This document shows positions 27,035 to 35,744 of a DNA stretch of 62,739 nucleotides, one piece after another (positions within the stretch are counted from its first letter, which is position 1; the number at the start of each line of letters is the position of its first letter). The position numbers were made by a program, and so were the translations under genes. The notes beneath the pieces are model-generated. The model saw nothing but the letters and a program-made list of their open reading frames with translations. It was not told where the DNA came from and ran no database searches. Source of the DNA: Mesorhizobium sp. Root157 (GTDB lineage: Bacteria > Pseudomonadota > Alphaproteobacteria > Rhizobiales > Rhizobiaceae); the NCBI RefSeq assembly GCF_001427385.1, contig NZ_LMGJ01000007.1:1-62739 (forward strand), given 5' to 3'.

Positions 27035-27907
27035 TCAGTGGGCCATAAACAGCGGCACCGGCGTGTCCTCGAGCAGGGACTGCGTCACGCCTCCGAGAAG
27101 CGCCTGCCGGAAGCGGGAGTGGACGAACGCGCCCATCACGAGCATGTCGATGTCTCCCTCGGCAATGAACAGGCGCAGTCGCGTGGCAACGTCCCTTCGA
27201 GGTGCAGTCAACGTCGCGAGCTTGCACTCCACGGCGTATCGGGCGAGATATGCCGCCAGATCCGCACCGGGCGCCATGCGCGACAAATCCTTCTCGCCCT
27301 CGACGCTGACGGCGACGACGGCTTCGGCCGCAACGAGAAAAGGCAGGGCATCCTTTACCGCGCGCGCCGAGCGTGCGCTACCGTCCCAGGCGACCGCGAT
27401 CCGCCGCAGCTCGGCCTTTCCTCCGTGGCGCGGGACGAGGAGGGCCGGCCGGCCGCTGTCGAAAAGGACATCCTCGATGATCGTGCGCTGTGCCGTGTCG
27501 GCCGCGTCCGCGGTATCGAGCACGGTCACGTCATGCACCCGCGCCTGCTGTACGAAGCGGTCCGATCGAGGCTCGAACAAGGCACCTGCATGTTCTGCTA
27601 CGAAATCGAGGCTCTCGCGGGCGATCACATCGCTCGCCGATCGCATCGCGGACGATGTCATCTCCTCCAGCCGCTTTGTTTCGCTTGCGACCCACACCGA
27701 AGCAGTCGCAGTGGACATTGGTAGGGGCTGCACCAGGGGTGGCGCGAAGACATAGAGCGAAAGTGCGGCTCGATGCGCCTTGGCAAGTGTGATCGCAAGC
27801 CCAAGCGCGGGCCGTTTCGCCGCATCCTCAACTGCGGGGATGCCGACAAGCACGCTCTTGAACCGCTCTGCCGGTCGCCCCCCATCTGGTTTAGTATTGG
27901 CGGTCAT
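27035..27907 (-). CDS. Universal stress protein, two UspA domains
   Basis: 290-aa tandem USP. Domain 1 begins RFKSVLVGIPAVEDAAKR and contains LYVFAPPLVQPLPM; domain 2 begins RRIAVAWDGSARSARAVKDA and ends [17 protein letters not shown]. The ATG overlaps the cytochrome c stop by 4 bp (ATGA), so it is translationally coupled. It is similar end to end to the USP at 465-1307, which also follows a cytochrome c. A third, truncated copy lies at 47520-47915. Confidence 0.9.
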   Translation of the reverse strand: MTANTKPDGGRPAERFKSVLVGIPAVEDAAKRPALGLAITLAKAHRAALSLYVFAPPLVQPLPMSTATASVWVASETKRLEEMTSSAMRSASDVIARESLDFVAEHAGALFEPRSDRFVQQARVHDVTVLDTADAADTAQRTIIEDVLFDSGRPALLVPRHGGKAELRRIAVAWDGSARSARAVKDALPFLVAAEAVVAVSVEGEKDLSRMAPGADLAAYLARYAVECKLATLTAPRRDVATRLRLFIAEGDIDMLVMGAFVHSRFRQALLGGVTQSLLEDTPVPLFMAH

Positions 27908-28224
27908 GGGGTATCGAGGCTCCTAATGTATGAGATGATAGCGTCGATCTGTTCAGTCGTGGCGATGAATTCCGGCATATCGGGATGCCCAGTCGAAATG
28001 CCTTCGGCGAAGGCCTCCTCCAAGGCATCGAGCGGATAGCGCTTGGATAAGGTGCGGAGCGCTGGAGCGTCAGCATGCGAGCTCTTGTCAGTCGATCCAA
28101 CGCCATGGCAGCGGGCGCAATTGGCTTCCACCAGCGCCTTCCCGTCCACCACGTCTGACCTCCCCTGCGCCCGAGCCGGCATCACGGCGAGAACGAAGGC
28201 GCTGGCGAACAGCAGCCGGAACAT
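27904..28224 (-). CDS. c-type cytochrome, small
   Basis: 106-aa monoheme cytochrome c from ATG 28224, with signal peptide 1-20 (cleavage after ARAQ), heme motif CARCH at 36-40 and HPDMPEF containing the likely Met ligand. Upstream in-frame starts extend to 28293, but they would put coding sequence over the FixK box. First gene of a cytochrome c-USP operon. Near-identical blocks (LRTLSKRYPLDALEEAFAEG) occur in the cytochrome at the left edge. It could accept electrons in a low-oxygen respiratory chain; the partner is unknown. Confidence 0.85.
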   Translation of the reverse strand: MFRLLFASAFVLAVMPARAQGRSDVVDGKALVEANCARCHGVGSTDKSSHADAPALRTLSKRYPLDALEEAFAEGISTGHPDMPEFIATTEQIDAIISYIRSLDTP

Positions 28225-28292
28225 GAGCCGGCAACGATCTTGGCGGACAGACAGCATGAGCGGCATCTTCGCGGGGCGGAGGGGTATTCGCA

Positions 28293-28306
28293 TTGATCTG
28301 TCTCAA
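28293..28306 (-). promoter_or_regulatory. FixK/FNR-type box upstream of cytochrome c-USP operon
   Basis: TTGATCTGTCTCAA matches the consensus at 9 of 10 defined bases. It lies 69 bp upstream of the likely cytochrome c start at 28224. No clear -10 is seen at the usual distance, so this is weaker than the other sites. Confidence 0.5.
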
Positions 28307-28330
28307 ACGCTCTGCTCGTGCAAGAAGCAT

Positions 28331-29547
28331 CTACTCAAGGACATAGGTGCCGGGCGCCGGGGAGATCGGAACGAAGTCATCGCTTCCCCTTACTCGCGCA
28401 GACGAAAGGATATCGTGGCTGCTGTGCGAGCGCAGCCATTCGATCCACAGCGGCCACCATGAGCCCGTTGTCTGAACCGCCCCGGCTGCCCAGTCGTCGG
28501 GATCTGGATGCGGATCCCCGTACCGATAGTTCAGACGGCGATAGGATCGCCGCGGATGGCCGGGCTCCGAGACGATGCCAGCATTGTGGCCGCCGCTGGT
28601 CAGCACGAAATCCACGTCGGTGTCGAGGAGATGGACGAGCTTGAAGACGGAGCGCCAGGGCGCGACGTGGTCCGTCACCGTGCCGACGGCGAAGACGGGA
28701 ACACGAATGTCCTCCACATGCACCGGCCGGCCATCCACCTTGAAGTGGCCTTGCGCAAGGTCGTTGCCGAGATAGAGCTGCCGCAGATACTCGGAATGCA
28801 TGCGGTAAGGCATGCGCGTGGCATCGGCATTCCATGCCATCAGGTCGGTAATCGGCGAGCGCTCGCCGATGAGATACTCGCGCACCATGCGTGACCAGAC
28901 CAAATCCTGCGACCGCAGCATCTGGACAGCGCCGGCCACGCACCGCTGGTCGAGGGTGCCCTCGGTCCACATAACATCTGCGAGCAGCGATATCTGGCTT
29001 TCATCGACAAAGAGGCCGAGTTCGCCCGGCTCCTCGAAATCGACTTGCGTGGCGAAGAGCGAGAGGCTGGCGAACCGTACGTCGCTATCATCGCAGATGC
29101 CGCGATGGAAAGCAGTGTTCCACCAAGACAATAGCCAACGCCGTGGATTCTTGGGCTTCCAGTGAGGGCTTCGACTGCGTCTAGCGCAGCCATCACACCA
29201 TGCCGCCGGTAATCGTCGAAGGAAAGCTCGCTCTGCGCGCGGCCCGGATTGCGCCAGGAGATGCAAAAGACGCTGAAACCGCTTTCGACCAGATAGCGCA
29301 CGAGCGAATTGCCGGGTGAAAGGTCGAGGATGTAGTATTTCATGATCCAGGCAGGCACGATAAGGACTGGCTCGGCCTTCACGCTTTCCGTCATCGGCCG
29401 GTAGCGGATCAGCTCGATGAGCTCGTTGCGGAAGATCACATCGGACGAGAAGCGGTGCGCTGACCGGAAATGCACATTGGTGGAATGTTCCCAATACTGT
29501 TGAGTGGGCTTTGTCATATTCTTCCGGTAAGGCAAGAACCAGCGCAT
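28331..29547 (-). pseudogene. phaC: Poly(3-hydroxyalkanoate) synthase, truncated and frameshifted
   Basis: The central and C-terminal parts of a PhaC polymerase are readable in two frames. The first covers [20 protein letters not shown] to [18 protein letters not shown] with the lipase-like box around the catalytic Cys (GYCLGGT). After a shift near 29095 the second covers [48 protein letters not shown] and SGGHNAGIV, which contain the conserved Asp and His. About 200 N-terminal residues of a normal enzyme (about 590 aa) are missing because the divergent fixL gene begins there. It probably once belonged to the low-oxygen regulon, where it would have stored reducing power. Confidence 0.8.
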
Positions 29548-29567
29548 TACAATCGGCAGGCCGCATC

Positions 29568-31073
29568 ATGCCCGCAAGAGACATTTCGGGACTGAAGGGC
29601 CGCTTCTTGCAAGCCGCCCTTTCACGTCGGTTCGAAGGCTGGCCCGGTTACGCCCTTGCGACGGTTGCCGTGTTGGTGGCTTTCGGCATTCGCCTTGCTA
29701 TGCAAGACCTTCTCGAAGACAGGGTCATTTTCATCCTGTTCGTGCCAGCCATACTTATTGCATCGATCGCCGGCGGGATCGGACCGGGGCTTGGGGCGAT
29801 CGTTCTGTGTCTTCCGGCAACTTTTTATCTAATCAAATTGGTGCCTGAGCATCACGACAGCGCTGTTGAATTAACGGTGTTTGGGCTGACGGGAGTTGCC
29901 ATCGCCGCAATGGGAGAAATGCTTCATCACGCGCGACGTTTGATGGACCGCACCGAAAGTGCTCTAGACGCGAGGGAGGCCCATCTGCGGTCGATCCTAG
30001 ATACGGCGCTCGACGCGACTGTGGTAATTGAAAAAGACGGAACCATCATTTCCTTCAACGCGGCCGCAGTCCGACAATTCGGCTATGCGGTGGAGGAAAT
30101 TGTCGGCCGGAATGTCCGCGTGCTGATGCCTGAGCCGTATCGTCGTGAGCACGATGGCTACATCAACCGCTATCTGGAGACCGGAGAAAAGCGGATCATC
30201 GGCATCGACCGGGTTGTCGTCGGATGTCGGAAAGACGGATCAACCTTCCCCATGAAGTTGGCGGTCGGCGAGATGAAGACAGGCGGGAAGACCTTTTTCA
30301 CAGGTTTCATTCGTGATCTTACCGAGCGTGAAGAGTCCGCGGCTCACCTGGCAGAGATTCAGGGCGAACTGGCGAGAATGGCGCGCCTCAATGAACTTGG
30401 CGAGATGGCCTCCACCCTCGCACACGAGCTGAACCAGCCTCTTTCAGCGATCGCAAACTATGTCCAGGGCTGTAGCCGCCTGCTTCGCAACATGGACGAA
30501 GCCGTTGCTACCCGCATGCGGGAGGCTTTGAACGAAGCCGCACAGCAAGCGCTTCGCGCCGGGCAAATTATCCGTCACCTGCGCGAGTTCGTTACGCGCG
30601 GCGAAACCGAGAAAGGGCCCGAGGACATGCGCAAGCTGATCGAAGAGGCGAGCACTCTGGCGCTAATGGGGTCCCGCCAACACCGTGTTCGATCGGCATT
30701 CGAATTCAGCCCGGGGGCAGAAATGGTCACGGCGGATCGCGTCCAGATCCAGCAGGTCCTGATCAACCTCATGCGAAACGCGATCGAAGCCATGCGCGAC
30801 AGTGATCGGCGCGAAATCATGGTCCGCACCGCGCCGGGGGGAGATGGAACCGTCGTCGTGGAGGTCGCGGACACCGGACCCGGCATTTCCGATGAAATCG
30901 CGGTCCAGTTGTTCAAGCCGTTCGTCACCACCAAGCCTGGCGGCATGGGCGTCGGCCTTTCCATTTCCAGGCGCATCGTGGAAGCCCATGGCGGCAAGTT
31001 ATCGGTGACGCGCAACGAAAATGGCGGCGCCACTTTCCGCTTCACGCTGCCGATAGACAAGGTTGGTGCCTGA
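29568..31073 (+). CDS. fixL: Oxygen-sensing histidine kinase FixL
   Basis: 501-aa kinase. Three or four membrane helices at about 25-130 (DUF4118-like) are followed by a heme PAS domain (about 140-255), a HisKA domain with phospho-His in [14 protein letters not shown] at 286, and a HATPase domain ([30 protein letters not shown]). The FixL PAS signature is conserved: [16 protein letters not shown] supplies the proximal heme His (about 195) and an Arg, and IIGIDR supplies the distal Arg that contacts bound oxygen; the second His of Bradyrhizobium FixL is Arg here. ATG 29568 was chosen because earlier starts overlap phaC. Deoxy-heme should activate the kinase towards FixJ. fixJ starts 1 bp downstream. 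Confidence 0.92.
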   Translation: MPARDISGLKGRFLQAALSRRFEGWPGYALATVAVLVAFGIRLAMQDLLEDRVIFILFVPAILIASIAGGIGPGLGAIVLCLPATFYLIKLVPEHHDSAVELTVFGLTGVAIAAMGEMLHHARRLMDRTESALDAREAHLRSILDTALDATVVIEKDGTIISFNAAAVRQFGYAVEEIVGRNVRVLMPEPYRREHDGYINRYLETGEKRIIGIDRVVVGCRKDGSTFPMKLAVGEMKTGGKTFFTGFIRDLTEREESAAHLAEIQGELARMARLNELGEMASTLAHELNQPLSAIANYVQGCSRLLRNMDEAVATRMREALNEAAQQALRAGQIIRHLREFVTRGETEKGPEDMRKLIEEASTLALMGSRQHRVRSAFEFSPGAEMVTADRVQIQQVLINLMRNAIEAMRDSDRREIMVRTAPGGDGTVVVEVADTGPGISDEIAVQLFKPFVTTKPGGMGVGLSISRRIVEAHGGKLSVTRNENGGATFRFTLPIDKVGA

Positions 31074-31074
31074 G

Positions 31075-31695
31075 ATGACGATCGGTGACTACACTGTCCA
31101 TATCGTCGACGACGAGGAAGCCGTCAGGAAGTCTTTGGCGTTCCTGCTCAGCATGAACGGGTTTGCGGTGCGCGTGCATATTTCCGCGACGGATTTTCTG
31201 GCATTCGCACCGGAGGTCCGCAATGGTTGTCTGGTCACCGATTTACGAATGCCGGACATGAGCGGCGTCGACCTGTTGCGCAACCTGCAAGCGGCACAGG
31301 CCATGATGCCCGCCATCGTCATTACGGGTCATGGCGACGTACCGATGGCAGTGGAGGCGATGAGGGCCGGCGCGCTCGACTTCATCGAAAAGCCCTTCGA
31401 AGACAAGGTCCTGATCGAGGCCATAGAACGCGCGGCGGAACGGCTTGTCCAAGTGCCGTCCGGTGCCGATGACGTATCAGCAATACAGGCTCGGCTCAAT
31501 GAATTGACCGAGCGCGAACAGCAGGTGCTTGCGGGTGTCGTAGCAGGACATGGCAACAAGACCATCGCCTACAACCTCAACATCAGCCCCCGCACCGTCG
31601 AGGTCCATCGCGCCAGCGTCATGTCGAAGATGCAAGCGAAAAGTCTGCCTGAGCTGGTGCGGATGGCGCTGACGGTAAAAGTCGGCCTCACCTGA
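31075..31695 (+). CDS. fixJ: Response regulator FixJ
   Basis: 206-aa regulator. The receiver domain (1-120) has the acidic pair VDDEE at 11-15, phospho-Asp at 56 in CLVTDLRMPDMSG and Lys in IEKPFEDK. The LuxR/GerE-type helix-turn-helix (about 143-200) includes LTEREQQVLAGVVAGHGNKT and SPRTVEVHRASVMSKM. The ATG lies 1 bp after the fixL stop, so they are one operon. In known systems phosphorylated FixJ activates fixK, whose gene follows 569 bp downstream. Confidence 0.95.
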   Translation: MTIGDYTVHIVDDEEAVRKSLAFLLSMNGFAVRVHISATDFLAFAPEVRNGCLVTDLRMPDMSGVDLLRNLQAAQAMMPAIVITGHGDVPMAVEAMRAGALDFIEKPFEDKVLIEAIERAAERLVQVPSGADDVSAIQARLNELTEREQQVLAGVVAGHGNKTIAYNLNISPRTVEVHRASVMSKMQAKSLPELVRMALTVKVGLT

Positions 31696-31719
31696 TTTCC
31701 TGTCGGCCTCATCTCGAAA

Positions 31720-31733
31720 TTGACCCAGCGCAA
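31720..31733 (+). promoter_or_regulatory. FixK-type box upstream of the FixT-like gene and fixK
   Basis: TTGACCCAGCGCAA fits TTGA-N6-GCAA. A -10 hexamer TATGGT (31756-31761) is centred 32 bp downstream, predicting a start near 31768, 66 bp before the FixT-like ATG at 31834. This implies autoregulation by FixK. Confidence 0.7.
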
Positions 31734-31833
31734 GGCGGCGGCATCCCGTCGCCACTATGGTTGCTGATCGCAGCCCCTCCTGATGCCTGACGGGCCGCCT
31801 TCGGGAGAACATACTGTCTTGGCAGTCACCAGC

Positions 31834-32169
31834 ATGATTCTTGTCATCGTCCCGGATGCGGGCTTTCGACGTTCGATCGAGTTTGCGCTCGAAGCCGAGG
31901 GCTACGGCGTGGAGTCTCGGGCACAGCTCTCGACCGCGACCACGTCTCCCGCAACTCCACTGGTCTGTTGTGCTGTCATCGACGAGGACGCAGCTGAGGA
32001 CGGTGCCGATGCATGGAAATTCCTCTGGCACTTTGCCAAGCCGATTGTCCTGCTGGTAGATAGGCCCTGGTCCTTGCCCGAGCCGGACGGCATGAAGGTC
32101 CTGGTCAAACCTTTGATTGGGAACGCGCTGGTAGAGACCGTTCGGCAATTGGTCGCACATGGCATTTAG
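31834..32169 (+). CDS. Single-domain receiver-like protein, FixT candidate
   Basis: 111 aa from ATG 31834 (31783 also possible). The fold is receiver-like: MILVIVPDAGFRRSIEFALE as first strand and helix, a central VCCAVIDEDA strand with Asp at about the phosphoacceptor position, and a late VLVKPLIGNAL with the conserved Lys-Pro. The second acidic residue pair typical of strand 1 is missing. In Sinorhizobium and Caulobacter, FixT is a FixK-induced receiver-like protein that inhibits FixL, and Caulobacter gene order is fixL-fixJ-fixT-fixK, as here. Caulobacter FixT is reported to bind an Fe-S cluster through cysteines; this protein has only one CC pair. Function is inferred from context and fold. 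Confidence 0.65.
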   Translation: MILVIVPDAGFRRSIEFALEAEGYGVESRAQLSTATTSPATPLVCCAVIDEDAAEDGADAWKFLWHFAKPIVLLVDRPWSLPEPDGMKVLVKPLIGNALVETVRQLVAHGI

Positions 32170-32263
32170 GTGATCTAAGTACTTTCCCGTAAGGGCATAA
32201 CCGAATTTCGATTGCTGGAAATTCGGCTCATTGCTGTCTCACCGAATTGAACGGGAGACAGCC

Positions 32264-32920
32264 ATGCTCGCCTACAGCACGCCCAGGTCCGCGCTTCCCC
32301 TGCAGCCCTCCGATGCGCTCCACCCCATCTTGTCTGAATCCTTCGTGCCTGCAAAATCGCAGCCCTGCAGCTTCTTTCCTGCCGGGGCAGAGATTTACGG
32401 CCAAGGCGAAAAGGCAGGGAAGCTCTATCAGGTCGAATTCGGTTCAGTTCGGGTTTCCCGCCTCCTGGCGGACGGACGCCGGCAGATCAGCACCTTCCTT
32501 CTGGCTGGCGAGATATTCGGTTTTGAGGCCGACGATACCCATCATTTTTCCGCCGAAGCAATTTGCGCCACGGGCATTCGGTTCTTTCGCCTTTCCACCA
32601 GGGCCGATATCTCGCGCGAACTGCTGCCCCTGGCACTTCGTAACCTCACCAGGGCGCAGGAGCACCTTCTCGTGCTCGGCCGACAGAATGCCACCGAGCG
32701 TGTGGCGGCATTCCTTGTCGATATGGCTGAACGGCAGGGCGGACTGAATCAGATTGCGCTTCCAATGTCTCGCCAGGACATCGGCGATTACCTCGGCATT
32801 ACCATCGAGACGGTTTCCCGAATTTTCTCCAAGCTCAGGGAAACGGGCATCATCAAGCTACCTTCACTGCGGAACATTGAAATCAGGAAATGGGACGTCC
32901 TGCAGAGAATGAGCCAGTAG
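32264..32920 (+). CDS. fixK: Crp/Fnr-family activator FixK
   Basis: 218-aa regulator. The cyclic-nucleotide-binding-like beta barrel (about 30-130) has SFFPAGAEIYGQGEKAGKLY and SVRVSRLLADGRRQIS; a dimerisation helix follows (ISRELLPLALRNLTRAQEHL). The winged helix-turn-helix has MSRQDIGDYLGITIETVSRI, whose E-x2-SR recognition residues are those of FNR/FixK proteins that read TTGA half-sites. The N-terminal cysteine cluster of FNR is absent, so oxygen is not sensed by an Fe-S cluster; FixK proteins depend on FixLJ for that. ATG 32264 follows GGGAG. Predicted to bind the ten TTGA-N6 sites listed in this window. Confidence 0.92.
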   Translation: MLAYSTPRSALPLQPSDALHPILSESFVPAKSQPCSFFPAGAEIYGQGEKAGKLYQVEFGSVRVSRLLADGRRQISTFLLAGEIFGFEADDTHHFSAEAICATGIRFFRLSTRADISRELLPLALRNLTRAQEHLLVLGRQNATERVAAFLVDMAERQGGLNQIALPMSRQDIGDYLGITIETVSRIFSKLRETGIIKLPSLRNIEIRKWDVLQRMSQ

Positions 32921-32974
32921 GGCTAGCTTCGTCCGTGTTGGTTGCCACCTGATTGGAAAGAAAGGGATCAAGCG

Positions 32975-33421
32975 ATGATAATACAAACACTGTCTACGGC
33001 AGAATGCACGGCTTTGCTTGTAAAGAACCGGTTGGCCCGATTGGCATGTGCCAAGAGCGATCAACCCTACGTGATTCCGATCTATTATGCCTACGCGGAT
33101 CGCTGTCTCTACGCGTTTTCAATGCCCGGTAAGAAGATCGACTGGATGCGGGAAAATCCATTGGTGTCAGTCCAGGTAGACGAACGCGGCGCAGGCCGCG
33201 AATGGAAAAGCGTCGTCGTGGACGGCCGCTACGAAGAGTTACCGGATCGCATCGGCCATAAGGTCGAGCGCGACCGCGCGTGGTCGATCTTGAGCAAGCA
33301 TGTGGACTGGTGGGAACCAGGGGCGCTGAAGCCTATTACCCCTCCGATCTCCGATCGTTCGCCGCACGTGTTCTTCAGGATTTCGATCGAGCAACTGTCT
33401 GGTCGTGAAGCCAAGGAGTAG
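32975..33421 (+). CDS. Pyridoxamine 5'-phosphate oxidase-like flavoprotein
   Basis: 148-aa split-barrel protein of the PPOX/nitroimidazole-resistance type. The start MIIQTLSTAECTALLVKNRL and strands LARLACAKSDQPYVIPIYYA and VSVQVDERG with WKSVVVDGRYEEL are typical of FMN- or F420-binding members of about 150 aa. It lies 54 bp after fixK in the same direction. The substrate is unknown. Similar small PPOX proteins belong to low-oxygen regulons in other bacteria. Confidence 0.85.
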   Translation: MIIQTLSTAECTALLVKNRLARLACAKSDQPYVIPIYYAYADRCLYAFSMPGKKIDWMRENPLVSVQVDERGAGREWKSVVVDGRYEELPDRIGHKVERDRAWSILSKHVDWWEPGALKPITPPISDRSPHVFFRISIEQLSGREAKE

Positions 33422-33625
33422 CACCCTCCATCTCCAGCGCGCTGTTCCATTTCGCTAGAATGACTCAATACGCCCCGACCTAATGCGACAGGGGGGCAGG
33501 CAGTTGCAAATTCGCGAGAATACCTTCGGTCGCACTGTTCCCCGAAACCGGAAGTTCGATGCGATAGCACATAGCAAGGTATGCGACAGCGGCATCCAGA
33601 ATAACAATCAATCAAGGACGATGAT

Positions 33626-34207
33626 ATGAGCAACCTGCCGGAAATGACCTCCAGCCCGATGGAACGGTTGATCTTGCCGTTCATGGCGCCCTTTTATCAT
33701 CAGTTCGCCCAGCCTGCCGGCTGGCTGGTTTTTCGCGTCATCATCGGCGGGCTGCTGATGGTCGAAGGCTGGCCCAAAATCATCGCGCCCTTCGCGCAGA
33801 CAGGCTTCGTCGAGGGTCTAGGCCTTTACCCCGGCTGGTTCTTCTCGCCCATGCTGGCGGTAATGCAGTTCGTCGGCGGCTTTTTCATCGTGATCGGCCT
33901 GCTGACCCGGCCTGTCGCGCTGGCCAATGCCCTTATGCTTGCGGTAACGATCTGGTTCCACGTCACGCGCCCCTATGGGGACGCCTTCCTGACACCCGAG
34001 GGGATCGAGTTTCTCAAATCCAACCTGCAATACCTGACCGACCAAGGTCAGGCGCGCCTCCTGAGCGACGGCGGTGGGGGCTTCCTGCATCAGGTGCAGG
34101 CAAAGGCCGAATTCAATTCGACCTTCTGGACGGCGGGTGCCGCGATCATCGCGGCATTCGGTGGCGGAACGCTATCGCTCGATCGGCGGATCGGTCGTGA
34201 ATTCTGA
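33626..34207 (+). CDS. DoxX-family membrane protein
   Basis: 193-aa membrane protein with four predicted helices. The first repeat has FRVIIGGLLMVEGWPKI and FAQTGFVEGLGLYPGWFFSP; later segments are MQFVGGFFIVIGLLTRPVAL and WFHVTRPYGDAF, common DoxX blocks. ATG 33626 is 10 bases after AAGGA. A broken second copy lies at 44778-45205 on the minus strand. DoxX proteins are linked to thiol or quinone redox reactions; the specific role is unknown. A cytochrome-like gene follows. Confidence 0.85.
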   Translation: MSNLPEMTSSPMERLILPFMAPFYHQFAQPAGWLVFRVIIGGLLMVEGWPKIIAPFAQTGFVEGLGLYPGWFFSPMLAVMQFVGGFFIVIGLLTRPVALANALMLAVTIWFHVTRPYGDAFLTPEGIEFLKSNLQYLTDQGQARLLSDGGGGFLHQVQAKAEFNSTFWTAGAAIIAAFGGGTLSLDRRIGREF

Positions 34208-34321
34208 ATTGCCGGCCATCTCTGCCTCCGACTGGTATCACCCGCTCGGCCAGTCGGATAGCATTGAGACCACCCATCATGTGATGGGCTGTGCGGGCCG
34301 AGTGTAACAGGAGCAACCTTG

Positions 34322-34654
34322 ATGGAAGTAGGCAGGATGATTGCGGCGAGCGTAATCGTCACGCTATGCTTGTCAGGTGTCGCCCACGCTGACGGTCCAG
34401 CCTCACGTGGTGCGCTGATCGTGGATGAGTGGTGCCGCATGTGCCATCTGCGCGCAGCCGACAAGCCGGATCCCGACATGGCTCCTCCCTACCAGGAGAT
34501 CGTGCGCCGACCCGGACGCGACCAGGCGTATTTCGTCCGTTTCCTACAGGAAGATCATTTCCCGATGACCATCTACCGCCTGTTCGATCACGAGAAGGCC
34601 GATGTCGTCGCGTACCTGATGGCGCTGAAACACGGTGATGCCGGTCGCCCATGA
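34322..34654 (+). CDS. Exported cytochrome c-like protein
   Basis: 110 aa from ATG 34322 with AGGAG upstream. A signal peptide (1-24, cleavage after AHA) precedes a heme motif CRMCH near 38-42. MAPPYQEIVRRPGRD and HFPMTIYRLFD follow, the latter with a possible Met ligand, and the C-terminal YLMALK helix is usual. It is 114 bp downstream of DoxX, same strand. The reading frame ends normally, but a P-type ATPase tail fragment begins within its last codons. Confidence 0.8.
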   Translation: MEVGRMIAASVIVTLCLSGVAHADGPASRGALIVDEWCRMCHLRAADKPDPDMAPPYQEIVRRPGRDQAYFVRFLQEDHFPMTIYRLFDHEKADVVAYLMALKHGDAGRP

Positions 34655-35006
34655 GCCGGCAGTTGCGGATCGCGCAATTCATCATGCTCAACGAGTGTCG
34701 GAGGATATGGAAAGGCTGGCGGCGGCACACCGCCTTGCCCGGCGCACCGCTTCGATCATCCGCCAGAATCTCGTTTTCGCCATCGGCGCGATGCTCGTCC
34801 TGGTCACAGGCGCGGCCTTCTTAGAACTGCCGCTGCCGCTGGCGGTGCTGGGCCATCAAGGTGGCACCGTGCTGGTCGTTCTCAACGGGCTGAGACTGCT
34901 CAGCGATCCGATCCGCAATACAGGCAGATCGACAGCCGATCGCAAGATTGCCGAACAAAGAACGCTCCAGCTACGTTCCGTCGCTCGCGATCGGGTCGGC
35001 GGGTGA
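34635..35006 (+). pseudogene. P-type cation ATPase, C-terminal fragment
   Basis: A 123-codon frame overlaps the end of the cytochrome gene by 20 bp. Only its middle is recognisable: HRLARRTASIIRQNLVFAIG, LPLPLAVLGHQGGTVLVVLN and GLRLL, the last two membrane helices of P1B-type (ZntA/CtpA-like) ATPases. The phosphorylation and ATP-binding domains are absent. The start is in unrelated sequence, so this is a remnant and not a functional small protein. Confidence 0.8.
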
Positions 35007-35051
35007 TCTGCTCCCTGAGCGGTTCCGCCAAGGGCTGACTGTCATGGAGTT

Positions 35052-35456
35052 TCATGCCTTGGCAAGGGCAGCCTCGATCGCTTCGAGCGAATGCCCCGTG
35101 AGGTCTTTCGCGAGTTCACCGACCAGTCTCGACCTCAGGCTGTCGTGGAAATGCCGACGCATTTCTCCAAGCGTGCGCGGATCGGCAATGATGTACAGCA
35201 GGGAGATGCTGTCGTTTATCGCCTCACGATTGAGATAGGCAGCGGCCTCCGCTGCGAAATCGTCCTCGTCCAGCCGTGAATCATCCGGATTGGCCGCGGC
35301 ACTTCTGTGGCGTGCGCCGGATCCCCAATTGCCCGCCTCGAGTTCGGGAACATCGAGCGTGGTCAGGCTTATGTTCGGCTCGCGGCCCCTATTGCGAAAC
35401 AGGCGTAGTTTCCGGCCGTCTGCAACAACCACCGTCGTATCGTTTGGTATGATCAT
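35052..35456 (-). CDS. Host-attachment family protein
   Basis: 134 aa from ATG 35456. MIIPNDTTVVVADGRKLRLF is the usual start of the family first linked to host attachment in Agrobacterium, which is related to the release-factor-like baeRF fold. LLYIIADPRTLGEMRRHFHD and LVGELAKDLTGHSLEAIEAA are conserved C-terminal blocks. Soluble; the real biochemical role is not settled and attachment may be indirect. It is divergent from the APH/AAA kinase, and a FixK-type box sits between them. Confidence 0.82.
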   Translation of the reverse strand: MIIPNDTTVVVADGRKLRLFRNRGREPNISLTTLDVPELEAGNWGSGARHRSAAANPDDSRLDEDDFAAEAAAYLNREAINDSISLLYIIADPRTLGEMRRHFHDSLRSRLVGELAKDLTGHSLEAIEAALAKA

Positions 35457-35523
35457 TTTTCTTCCATACTCCTGGATCTGCTGGATAGATCTTGCTGCGT
35501 ACATTTGCGCGTGCGATGCCGCT

Positions 35524-35537
35524 TTGATTCAGCGCAA
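35524..35537 (+). promoter_or_regulatory. FixK-type box between host-attachment and kinase genes
   Basis: TTGATTCAGCGCAA fits TTGA-N6-GCAA. Rightward, TATAGA (35559-35564) is centred 31 bp downstream and predicts transcription from about 35572 towards the kinase. The opposite direction towards the host-attachment gene (start 35456) is also possible. Confidence 0.7.
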
Positions 35538-35639
35538 GGCGCTTCCCGATCTGGCTGATATAGAAGGGAGGTCAGGAACAACAAGAACAGTATTATGACT
35601 TCAAGAGGATGCTTACGGTGACAGGCACTGACCTTGGCG

Positions 35640-35744
35640 ATGGCGACCCGTGTTGGGGCCGGGGCGCATCTTTCGATGATCGTCATAGCCGTCGCGGCGT
35701 TTCTCGTTCCGAAAGTCTGTGGAGGCTGGGTCCATGACTCTTGA
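35640..35744 (+). CDS. Possible 34-aa membrane peptide upstream of the kinase gene
   Basis: ATG 35640 opens a 34-codon frame with a hydrophobic stretch (SMIVIAVAAFLVPKVCGGWV) that ends at TGA 35742-35744, overlapping the kinase start codon at 35734 in another frame. It lies inside the predicted leader transcript. There is no strong ribosome binding site. It could be a translated leader or chance. Confidence 0.3.
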   Translation: MATRVGAGAHLSMIVIAVAAFLVPKVCGGWVHDS

